Origin: Nissolia schottii
Lineage: Eukaryota > Streptophyta > Magnoliopsida > Fabales > Fabaceae
NCBI GenBank assembly: GCA_003254905.1
Contig: QANU01108797.1
Span: 42,750-106,749 of the forward strand
Direction of reading: 5' to 3'
DNA length: 64,000 nucleotides
The number at the start of each line of letters is the position of its first letter. The first letter of the stretch is position 1. The notes under the pieces are model-generated. The model was not told where the DNA came from. It made no database searches and saw nothing but the letters and a program-made list of their open reading frames with translations. Positions 1 to 10,505 of the stretch are shown here, piece by piece. Both the position numbers and the translations under genes were made by a program.

Positions 1-1
1 A

Positions 2-32
<31 letters not shown>

Positions 33-360
33 GTATATATTATATATATTATTTATACAAGTATGTATGTAAACATATACATATATATACATGTGTGTGT
101 AACTAACAATATATTATTATTACTACTACTACTATTATTATTATTATCATCATTTATAAATGTATTATGTATGTATAAAGACGGGTATGTAATGTCTGTA
201 TGTAGATATTATTACTATTATAATTATTAGTATTAGTATTATTGTTGTTAGTATTGTTAGTATTATTAGTATTGTTGTTAGTCTTGTTAGTATTATTAGC
301 ATTGTTATTATTAGTATTTTAGTGTTATTATTATGATGATAATTGATTTATAATAATAAT
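1..360. repeat. AT and ATT/TTAG microsatellite tracts
   Basis: The window opens with an (AT)n run to about base 26, followed by TATG/TGTA-rich sequence. From about 113 to 345 there are interrupted ATT, ACT and TTAG trinucleotide-type repeats on the plus strand. No coding potential is visible. Confidence 0.9.
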
Positions 361-384
361 AGTATAAATTACAATTAGTAAACT

Positions 385-493
385 CTAACTAACCGTAACC
401 ATAACCCTAAACCCTAAACCCTAAACCCTTAGCCCTAATCCTAACCATAACCCTAGCCATAGCCATAACCATAAACCCTAAACCCTAAACCCA
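385..493. repeat. Interstitial telomere-like repeat tract
   Basis: The plus strand shows CCCTAAA units, perfect in two short blocks (about 403-428 and 474-492) and degenerate between them (CCATAAC, CCTAGCC). This is the plant TTTAGGG telomere repeat read from the other strand. The degeneracy and short length favour an old interstitial tract over a living chromosome end. It directly abuts the broken end of a MULE. Confidence 0.85.
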
Positions 494-505
494 ACATCCC
501 ATGTG

Positions 506-1176
506 CATGATGGATCAAAATCTTGTAAAGCAATCAACTAATACGGTAAGTCATTGTACGATTGTTCCCAATTGCCATAGACTTGTACAATTGCATTTTG
601 CTTGGCAAGTCATGCTTTTCTATACGATGGCCAGTATCCTTCACGGTCCATCACATCTGCTTGAATTGACTTCACTGGCATTGTTAGCTTCGCCCTTATC
701 TGTGCCAGAATCAGGCTAGCAATCTTAACAGAAGTCAACTTTGAGTGGTCACAAGTTAGCCGCTTTGCAAGGCAAGTGTGAGAGTCGTTGTATCTTGTGA
801 TCTCCCAATAATAACTATTTTTCTTTAGGGATGCCCTAATAAGCCATTGACAGCCTTGGCCAAACTTCTTGCATTTGCAAAAGTAAGTCACCGGTTCTGA
901 CTCTTTTATTTTGTAGTCGGCCCCGACACGCAAGCAATGGCTTGCAACGGCTTCCCTAACTTCATCCCTGCTTGCAAAGAATTTTCCTTTACACAGCTCA
1001 TCGCTGGCAAAATATTCATTATACAGCTCTCCTGATTCAATTGCACGCATTCCTCCAACATCATATGTTTGCAAGAACGTTGATGTATCCTCGGGCTGTG
1101 CATTCCTTTCGTCATCTATATCAACAATTGAGGCATCAGGTAATTTCATGTGACAAAAACAATGTAAATAAGACAT
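506..1176 (-). pseudogene. MULE transposase fragment (MuDR DNA-binding segment, truncated)
   Basis: The open part (610-1176) reads as the plant MuDR N-terminal module. It has an FASRDEVREAVASHCLR-type start, a CKCKKFGQGCQW cysteine cluster, HTC, and the LILAQIRAKL...DVMDREGYWPSYRKA helix that precedes the transposase core. Beyond the first stop the same frame continues recognisably (LAKQNAIVQVYGNWEQSYNDLP) to about base 506. In that extension both stop codons (TGA, TAG) fall where MULE relatives have tryptophan, so they are probably TGG mutations. The DDE core is absent because the element is cut off at the telomere-like tract. A non-functional relic. Confidence 0.75.
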
Positions 1177-1510
1177 TTATGCAGTAAACAGATTTGTAGT
1201 TCTGATATGCCAGATCCTCATCATGAGGCAAGCATAGAGCATACTTTGCATTTCTATCCATGTACATACGTAATTTACTCGCCAATAAAGTCAGCAATTT
1301 GAGTTACAATTATATAATTCCAACCCTTAACAAAAAACAATATAAATCCGTGCATTCATACAGTGAATAGATTTGCATTTCTGATATGCAAGGTCCTCAT
1401 CATGAGGCAAGCATAGAGCATACTTTGCATTTCTATCCATGTACATACGTAATTTACTAGTAAATAAATTCACCAATTTGAGTTACAATTATATAATTTC
1501 AACCATTAAC
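1150..1510. repeat. Tandem duplication, period about 179 bp, inside the MULE
   Basis: Two direct copies, about 1150-1330 and 1330-1510, share long identical blocks such as CCTCATCATGAGGCAAGCAT at 1216 and 1395 and the stretch that follows. They lie between the PB1-like and MuDR-type coding segments, so they probably enlarge an intron or linker of the dead element. Confidence 0.85.
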
Positions 1511-1623
1511 GATAATTAAAATTAAAAATAATATCGTAATTTATATTGACCCTAAATTTATATAACTATACTTGAATCATCGTTCGATCCATCGCCATCA
1601 AAAATGTCACTTTCGTGCTCGCT

Positions 1624-2088
1624 TCAGCTTCTATCACCCTCTTCCTCTGCCCAGAACTCATCATCTGACACTAATGGCGTCACAACAACATCTTCATGAT
1701 GCAATTCGTTTGCGTTTGGATTGCCGCTTAACTCCTTATTCACAGTTGACGCCTCTGTGAAGTTCACGTACAGATCAATACAACTCAAGTGTGTCTTATA
1801 TGTTTCATACTGACAAAACATATGTTGCATTTGAGCGTCGTTTGATATTGTTATAGGCTGATATTTTATCAGCCCATTTAAGAAAGATACTGGAGATTTG
1901 TATCTTATTCTCTCCACCCTCTTTTGAAAATGATGAGATATTACACTATACAAGTCGGTGAACGACATAGACGGCCACAGAATAATGACCTCAGCCTCAT
2001 GCGGACTAACAAACTTGACACCCTCAACATTATTTTTTGTCACTGAACCCTCATAAAAAATATATGCAACAATCCCTCTCCTATCCAT
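1624..2088 (-). pseudogene. PB1-like N-terminal segment of the MULE protein
   Basis: A 154-codon open segment starting at the ATG at 2086-2088 (MDRRGIVAYIFYEGSVTKN...) and ending in an acidic tail (DDEFWAEEEGDRS). MULE proteins of plants commonly begin with a PB1-like fold followed by an acidic linker and then the MuDR zinc-binding module. That order fits here, with the MuDR module about 450 bases further on. The longer upstream open frame to 2469 is not supported as coding: it runs through the element's palindromic leader. Confidence 0.55.
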
Positions 2089-2294
2089 TTTTTTGTATCT
2101 AAACAAAAAAGCAAAATGATAGAATAGAAGAGGAAAGGATTGAAAATGAGAAAGAAGATTGAAAATGAGGAAGAGGGAGTGTGTGAAGTGTTGGGGAGAT
2201 ATCAGATCCCTCACTCCTTTTGTAATGAAAGTTTCCCGGGATACCCAAAGGCAGTCAACTTTTTTTCTGAAAAAAGTACTGCTGTCAGGGGCTA

Positions 2295-2373
2295 AAATCG
2301 GCTGCCTATGGGCCGATTTCACTACAAAAAGTACGTTGTCTGAGGTTGAAATCGGCCTAGGGGCAGCCAATTT
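2295..2373. repeat. Paired 25-bp palindromes near the MULE 5' end
   Basis: Palindrome 1 (2295-2319) begins AAATCGG and ends CCGATTT. Palindrome 2 (2349-2373) begins AAATCGGC and ends GCCAATTT. They are 29 bases apart and about 200 bp upstream of the PB1-like start codon. The same two-palindrome arrangement, with unrelated sequence, appears upstream of the PB1-like frame in the large MULE at 49.3 kb. Confidence 0.7.
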
Positions 2374-2470
2374 CAGCCCCAATTTTCCATACATCCGTAA
2401 TTTCCCTGCCAAGCTCACATTTTGAAAAATAAAAGTATGAGAGGCAATATATATGTAAAAAAAACCCATA

Positions 2471-4674
2471 TTATAAAGTCCAATTTTTTTTAATGGTTTT
2501 TAAATTTGTTTTGGTGTACCAGAGAGTTGGCAGAAGGGTCCAGAATAGATCAGTACTCCCAGTGGCCAAATGGATTGGATTTGCACATTCATTGCATATC
2601 TTACGGTATTTTGAAGTCAATGACGACATTACCTAATACTATTTGTATATCACACCATATTTGCCGCCGTATAAATTTGGTATATATATAATTCTTGTCC
2701 TCCAACAAATTTTATAGATCTTAATCATTAAAGTTAGTGTGATGTGTGATTAAATCTTAACCACAAATACTTAAAGAATATTGATACTTTTAAATTTTAA
2801 TAGGGTATTGGAGAAACTCGTCGAAAATTTATTATTATCAATATTGATGATAGGTACACTTGTTTAACTTATTTACCAAAATAATCAATTTTTTTGAAAT
2901 AATCAGTTTGGTAAATTTGAATAAATTTTTAGAATTAATTAGAATCTAAAAAAAATTAGTTTTCCGTTTTTTTAAGAGAAGTTAAACAAAATAGCTTCTT
3001 GAAAAAATATGTTTTCAATTTTTTGAACTCTTTATCAAAAATTAATTTTTTAATTACTTTTTTTTAAAAAGATGAAACAAATGCTTAACTATTATAGTTA
3101 TATGTTAATCTAAGTTAAATCCTATCACATAAATAAAAATAGTTGACTTTTTTTTATTATTTAAAAAATCATTATATAAAATGATTTCATTAAATATATA
3201 ACAGTGTAAAAAACTTTATTAGTGTATATACCAATTATAAATTCTTACAATTAAATTATAAATAATTAATATTCCTCTTAACGTTTGTACAATAATTTAA
3301 ATTTTTTACCACCTCAATTTTTTAATTTTTTATTGATACTATAATCTAATTAAACATTATTTATTTATGCTTATGTTGTGCCTACATATGTTTTTTAACA
3401 ACTTAAATGAACGTAATTTTATCTTAAAAGTTAAAACTAATCATTTTATTAATGTTTATTAATTAAATTTTCACTATAAAAGTATGTTTTGTATACTTTT
3501 ATCATAAAAGTCAAAACCAATTCTTTTTAATTTTTTGGGTGCAACTCTAAAACTAATTCAAAAGTCAATATAATGTTCATTGTAAAAGTATGCAATTAAA
3601 ATGTTTAAATTATATGCATGGTTATTTTTAAATAAATTATATTACCATCCAATTATACAATGTTATATCAATAAAAATGGTTTACTATTAAAATAATGAG
3701 TATGAAAGTGAACAACTTTTTTTACACTAACAATGTAAAAAGAAAAAGGTAAACTCATTAAAAAAAATCAAAAACAATAACGACAATACCCTAAATTTCA
3801 TTTTTGTTTTCCTTAAATTCAATTGCTTGGATTTTCATGAAACAAAAATCTTCAATTGTGTATTGTAATTGTCACTATTTATTCTACCAAGAGGTAACCT
3901 AAGCCCTATAAGCAACAACAAGAAGGAACCTTTCACTTTTAGGAATCAGGGGATTTGATGATTTATTACTTGCCGGCAGGAGAAAGGGAAAGAGAAGAAA
4001 AAAAGAAACAACCAATAAGGTGCTTTTATGAACCTTAAGCATCATCTTCTTAGTGCATTTCAGTTACAACTTCCTAAGTCCACAAACAAAGCAAAGAAAC
4101 AACAAAGGGAGGGGGGGGGGGGGAACCTTTAATTTGCATGCACTTCTTTCCCACTCACTCACTCATTGCATCATTGCCAACACCAACCTGCTGCCAAACT
4201 CAACTCCCTTCATTGTCAATGTTTTGTCAACAAAAAAATCATTAAAAAAAAAAAAAGCTTATATAATAATGTGAAACCTATACACGTCCTATGTTTGATG
4301 CATGTGTTACGTGTGATCAGACCTAGAAAAATCAAGGGTGTGTATTTGACCCCTCACCTTCAATCAATTGAGTATCTCTTTTTAAATCCAAAAAAGAAAA
4401 AAAGAAGATAGGTATAAAAAAATAATTAATGCTAAACATATAATTTTTTTTATACACGTGTGATAATGAGGTTTGAACATATGAGTGTGTATGAGTATGA
4501 CCATTTATGACCTGACCCGGCTCGATGACCTGATTTGAACCTAGGCAATTTGGGTTTGACCCGACCTAATTTATTTTAATATTGGGTGGAACATGTCCAA
4601 ATTATAGGAAGCCCAAATGTTGTTAGGGAGAGGTCAGGGTAGTTGCTCAGGCCACTCAACCCATCCCATATGAG

Positions 4675-4716
<42 letters not shown>

Positions 4717-7655
4717 ATCTGTTTTTGTTAAATTTATATGTATATTATATACTATATCATAGTTTTTTATTTTGTCCCTTAAAATGTCAAGTGTCACTTA
4801 TCAAATTGTGTAGGTTGATATTAAGGCTCATGAGTTAGGTCTCCCAAGCATTACTCTTTGTTTTGGTGTATACATATATACACACACACACCCTCAATTA
4901 TTGATTGTATCATAATTTTTTAGTGGTGTGCGTCTTATTATTGTTTATTAAAGAAGATAAATGATGGTGATATGTAGGCGCAACATTTTTCCGATGGATA
5001 AATTATCTATCAGTAACCATGAGCTTCTACGTTAACATTGTAGAAAAAGTATTTATCAGCGGATATCGTACTTTAAATCTGTCGGTAACGCCGATAGATA
5101 TATTTGTCAATAGATCGAGAGACTCGATAGTATACCCTAAAAGGCAACTTTATTTCTCATTCTCACTTTCATTCTCACACCTTTAATTGCTTTACTGTCT
5201 AGAATTTTATTATGCTGTGTTGTTGACTTGTTTATATATTACATGTGTAATTTTTTCAAGGAGATTAGTGTTTAATTGGGGATTGGAGATTTGTGATAAG
5301 TTTCAACTTGGCAGATCATTCATTATACATGATTCTTCTACTTATGTTTCTTTGGTTATGCAAAAAAAAATGGTGTTCCTAAGGTAGCATTGACCCATAC
5401 CGCCTAGTCAAAACATGGTTTAGACCCGACCCAAAAATAATCTGGGCTTATACTTGGACAAAGGGTTGGATTTGAGCTTAAAATTTGGCCTGACCAAAAT
5501 ATGGGATTAGGTTTGGGCAACCTCAAGTCCATGATAACTCGGCTCATGAACACTCTTATGTACGAGTGTGCAGTGGGTTGGGTCAACCCGTCGACCCGAA
5601 CAAACCCGTAGGCTTTTAGGATGGGTTGAATTGAATACACACGAGGGTAAAATTTGATTGACTTGAGTATTAGTTAGGTCAATTTTTTAGTAATCAATTT
5701 CTAAAATCGAATCGACTCATTGACCCAAAGTACCCACATAATTATTTTTTATTATAATAAACTACTATAAAAAATTTATACATTTTTTTAATAATAAAAA
5801 ATTATAGATTAAAAAAAATGATGAGTACTCAAGTACCCCGACCTGGTTTGTTGAATATTGAGTCGAGTTGGATAAATTTTTGTAAAAAAAAGATACAAAA
5901 TTAAATTGACTCAACTCACTACTATATATTCGAGTCAAATGATTTTTCACTTTAAAACTAACTTGATCAACGTATCGCTCTATGAGTATGATCCTATAGA
6001 AACTATGTACCAAAACCCCTCTTCACTCCACCCCTTCTAGTGACCTTTGTTATACTAAGATTGAAACCCTGTACAATTTAACTTAAATGATAAACATATT
6101 TGAAATAGGAGATTAAAGAGCTTATTTAAGGGTATGAAATGAATTGTGAAAACAATTACAAAACAGAATGATGTTGATATATTAGGCGAAGGAAACAAAT
6201 AACACAGTCACAAGTGAATTTTACATGATTAATAATGAAGATAATTTTACTCTTCTAATGCGTTGACTCCCCTCTATTTAAAAAATTAATCAGTTGAAGT
6301 TTAATGAACTATAAATTAATATTAGTGATCATAATTTAAAAAATAAAAAATAAATATGATAAGAATATTAGTTGTTCAAGAATTTCATAATGATAATAAT
6401 ACTAAAAAAAATTGTGCAACAACATATGGATAAGATTTGGTTCATTTGAAGGAAAACAGAAGCTTTATAGATTAAATCCAAATAAAAACTTTGTTTCTTT
6501 TCAATTATTGAAACGTATTTAAATTGTATGGGAAACTTCCCAGCAGGATGAAACATCGATCCGGATGCTGTGGAACTATTTGATCAATTATATATACCCC
6601 ACAAATACAAAATATATAATGCAAGTATATGTTGTTGAAAAAAGTTATAAAGGAAAGAATATATAGTAGTATTATAACAAGAGTGGAATTTGTATAATAG
6701 AGAATATCTACAAATGGCGAGTAAAGCATGTACAGACAATTCCTCAAAGTGAGATGAGATTTAGGGATACATATCTTGCAAGGAATTGCATCGTGTAGTG
6801 CCCAATAACTCATCATAGCCTTAATTTAAATGTACCAAACCAATTACTTTATATCTTATTTTTTGTGAGCTTTCCTACCTAGCCGGTTAGTTGGAGGAGC
6901 ATGTAACGCTAAAATCAACGTAGGTTCATACTTTATTTAGCAAAATTATGGAAGACACTGTTGTTGTAATTTTTAGGAACGAAGCATTAAGGATATTTTT
7001 GGTATATTTTCAAAAAGTTGCAATTTCCTCAGTTATTTACCTTTAACTCTTCCATAAGAACAATCAAAGCACTGGCCAATCAAAGTTGTAACATTTAATC
7101 AAAGTCAAGCCAAATAATTAAAGTTGACTAAATCTATAAGGGCTAATTAATGTCATCTTTATCTTTTCTTATCCTTCTCCACTTCTATAAGAACCACTAA
7201 TTAAGGAAGGGAGAGATATATTAATCATAATCTGGACACTACTTACCTTTTACTTTGAGTGAGACAACAACAATTCTCTCTTTCAACAAGTGTTTTTTTT
7301 CATGAATCAAACTTGTGTCATTATTCTTATGAGAGATTAAGTTGTTTACCAATTATCCAATAACTCCTAGATTCAACTTAGGCTAATATGTTTTGTTTTG
7401 TTTTTTTGGCGATGCAACATGGGCTAATCAGTTAATAGGCTTAAAATAGTTGATGCCAAATTCTTAAAAATTGTCATGTTTCTTCAATACGGTATAAAAT
7501 TGTTACTTGTGGTGTTTGTGTTGGTATGTCATGCGTACTTCATTAAATTCCAAACACCTAGCTAAAGCTAAAGCTGGTATGCTTTAAACACCTTAGGCAA
7601 GCAATGCGATAGAATTGTTTATTCAAGAAAAATAAAAATAGCAGTGCTGTTTTAA
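2471..7655. other. Gene-free AT-rich stretch
   Basis: No supported gene. It contains a G homopolymer (4107-4123), a GC/CA dinucleotide repeat (4674-4710), and short GACCCG/GGGTTGG-rich patches (about 4500-4565 and 5400-5640) that look like pieces of dispersed repeats. The open frames here are short and have no recognisable domains. Confidence 0.6.
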
Positions 7656-8045
7656 CAATAAATACATCCAAACAACTTATATACATCATATATGAGGAAG
7701 AAAAAAGACAATTATTATATTTCGTACAGTGATTAATATCTCTGAAACAGAAGACATTAACATAAGTGCATATATAGCATCAACGCACGTTAAGACAATA
7801 TCAACGTAATTATTTTTTAGTATTTTGAACACATTTTCTTTCCCCACCAAATCACACTCTCTCTATCACATAATATTGTCTCATATATTCTCTCTCCTCT
7901 ACTCTCACTCATGCCTACTAACGTAATAGCATTAGACATCAATATAATAAAAATAGACATTAACATGATAATGATAGACATTAACATCAACTTCATATAT
8001 TTTCTCTCTCCATTAAATCAAATTCTCTCTCTTTTTTTCTCACTC
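7656..8045. repeat. Dispersed repeat, copy A
   Basis: This stretch resembles 9488-9905 in the same orientation. Shared blocks run in the same order: CAAAC-ACTTATACATCATATAT, ATTATATTT, TTAAGA-AATATCAA, CATTTTCTTT-CACC-AAATCA-ACTCTCT, and CACTCATGC. Identity is roughly 70 percent by eye. It also has internal ATAGACATTAACAT-type short repeats. The family is not recognised. Confidence 0.55.
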
Positions 8046-8099
8046 TAGTGTCAAGATGAGGAGTAAGAGGGTGTGTGTGTGTGTGATTTGATGAAAAGA

Positions 8100-9480
8100 G
8101 AGCAATTAAATTTTTTATTCTATTTGTGGTTCTTACTAAATATTATTGTCATAGTATTTTATAGGGTGTCAGATATTTTAGTAGGAAAATAAAATTATTA
8201 AAGGAAAAAAAACACGTTTCATGGAAAGATCAACTTCATAATTTATTTAAAGTATAAGTACAATTTTCACCTATAACGTTTTAAATTTAATCCTTATTAT
8301 TAAAAAAAAATATGCATTTTTCTTGATAAAAAGTTTTTACCTACTACGACTACTATTACAGTCGGTCATCTCACATAAGGCAACCAAAATTATCACAATA
8401 AAAGTTCAATTTATTCATTGTCAAATTTGATTTCAAATAAAAAAACATCAAAATTAGTCTATGTTATTCCTAAATGTAGACTGAGTTAGTTCATTTATGT
8501 TTATCAACATTTCATAAATATGATTAAACATAATTTTAGAAATATAATTAAATACATCAATAATGTTATTGTTATATTTTTTCTCTCCTATCTCAACGTT
8601 TATATTTCCCTCTCTCCTAAAGTAGCAATCATAAAGAAACCTAGACGAGCTGGTGTTGAAGGAGGACGTGTTAGAGAAATTGGAGAGATGAAAACAAATG
8701 AATTAAAATAAGAGAGCAGAACAATTGATAACAATATTTTTAAATGTGCTTATTCATATTTATAAATTAGGACAAAATTAAAAGATTAACTTAACTCATT
8801 TTAAAAAATAATAAAGACTAAATTTCTTTTTTAAAGACAAAATTAATCCACCACCCATTCAAGACAAAAATTGGAGTTTTACTCAAATTATTATATAATA
8901 AATGACCTGCAATATTGACCATAAAGATGGATTTATTTACCAAAGATTTCATGTCCGGAGGCTAAGTGAAAACCAGATTCAAAATCGATGAAACGTGAAG
9001 ATCAAAATTACATTTTAATCTTTATCTTTATTTAAATAAATTATAATAGAATATAGTATTTTCTAGGAATGTGACCAAAATTCAAAGTTTGTTCGGGCTT
9101 TGCCGCCCTATCCTCTCAAATGGCACAGGTTTTGCAGACTCACCTTGGGCAACGTGACGAATTAAAAAAAACATTGGGCAATGAAAAGGACATCCCTTCA
9201 TAAGTAGTGACACACAGCAGAGTTCAGATTTTGAAATTAGCAGCACCTTCACTTTTCTCTATCTATCTTTTTATTTGGTTTTTGGTGAGACACATTTACA
9301 AACTCAAAATAAAATAATTTATGAATTCTAATGTTTAATATTATATTGATTTATTAGTTTTATGTTTTTTTAGTGAAATTATTTTATTTTGAATTTTTTT
9401 AAGCAGTGTTCTTAATACACTTATTAATTAAATCTGTTTTATTTTTATTATAATATTTTTTTTATTGGTGCTATTATTTG
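8100..9480. other. Gene-free stretch between two repeat copies
   Basis: AT-rich sequence with no supported gene. The 63-codon frame at 8520 has no domain and is likely chance. Confidence 0.5.
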
Positions 9481-9487
9481 GACGCCA

Positions 9488-9905
9488 AAATTTTCCAAAC
9501 ACCTTATACATATTATATATTAGAGAAAAAAGGTAAATTATTATATTTAGTATAATAAATAATATTTTTTTATGTGGATGGTATTAACGTGTGTAATATT
9601 AACATTAGTGTATGCAATATCAATACATGTTAAGAAAAATAGCTATGTAGTTATTTTTAATACATTCTTTTCATCAAATCATACTCTCTTTCCATTACGT
9701 CATATTGTTTTCTTATCAAGTCAGACTTTTTATCCTCTGTTCACACTCATGCATGAAGCTCACACGTCATGTGAGTATCAACATGATGACTATCATCAAT
9801 GTAATAGAAATATGTATTAACATAACAAATATGTATCAATGTATTATAAAAATATAATCCTAAGACCTTTTTCTCTCTTTTCAAATCATACTCTCTGTCA
9901 TATGC
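9488..9905. repeat. Dispersed repeat, copy B
   Basis: Second copy of the family at 7656-8045, in direct orientation. It is followed by repeated ATCAACATAATAGACATAAG-type units that run into the inverted repeat at 10017-10150. Confidence 0.55.
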
Positions 9906-10016
9906 TCTCATTTTCTCACTTCAAACATCAATCTCATTCATCACACGAGTATCAATATAATATATATGTGTGTATCAACATAACGAATATAAGTATTAAC
10001 ATATTCTCTCTCTAAG

Positions 10017-10150
10017 TATCAACATAATAGACATAAGTATCAACATATTATAAATGTATATCAACGTTTATAAAAAAAATTATTAATGTCATTTTTTTAT
10101 AATGTTGATACTTTTATAATATGTTAATACCTATATCTATTATGTTGATA
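10017..10150. repeat. Inverted repeat, arms about 48 bp
   Basis: The left arm (10017-10065) starts TATCAACATAATAGACATAA. The right arm (10104-10150) is close to its reverse complement, ending ATCTATTATGTTGATA. The loop is about 38 bases. It could form a hairpin and may be the end of the repeat family that starts at 9488. Confidence 0.75.
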
Positions 10151-10354
10151 TAAATTTTTATTATGTTAATACTCGCATGTTTTAAAGGTAGAGTGGAGAT
10201 TTTGAAAGTAATATCATTATTATGGTATTTTAGGGCGTGCATGTATTTTGGTTTACAAAAAATCACTTCTCTTTTTGTTATTAGTTTTCTACTTTTATAT
10301 CAAATTCTCTCTTCCTCGATTGCGATAAGAATTAATGTAGGTTTTATTATTAAG

Positions 10355-10505
10355 AGAAATGTTATGTGTGTTGATTTTACATATGACATTATGTCAACTC
10401 TTATTTTATTCACTATTAGATGATATCTATATAAAATGTGAACTTGATTGAACTCTCATATAATGATAAATGAGATGTGAGTTAACATAATTCTATCTCA
10501 TACAA
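10355..10505. mobile_element. Candidate MITE with inverted arms
   Basis: The arm at 10390-10423 (TATGTCAACTC...) pairs with 10456-10489 (...GAGTTAACATA). A similar sequence with the same order of blocks occurs at about 36890-37045, which supports a dispersed non-autonomous element. Superfamily unknown. Confidence 0.5.

Larger units (their letters stand above)
494..2470 (-). mobile_element. Truncated, decayed Mutator-like element (MULE)
   Basis: A minus-strand MULE relic. Going 5' to 3' on the minus strand it holds an upstream region with two 25-bp palindromes (2295-2373), a PB1-like first coding segment (2088-1624), a duplicated AT-rich segment, and the MuDR-type zinc-binding and early transposase segment (1176 to about 506). 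The element then stops at the telomere-like tract, so the catalytic core and SWIM domain are missing. The telomere-side end is a break, not a terminal repeat. No target-site duplication can be seen. Confidence 0.75.

Noticed and set aside
385..493. True chromosome end
   Set aside because: The tract is short, degenerate and flanked on both sides by ordinary sequence within the window.
1624..2469. Full 281-codon frame as one protein
   Set aside because: The first 127 codons run through the palindromic leader of the MULE. The ATG at 2088 gives the family-like start.
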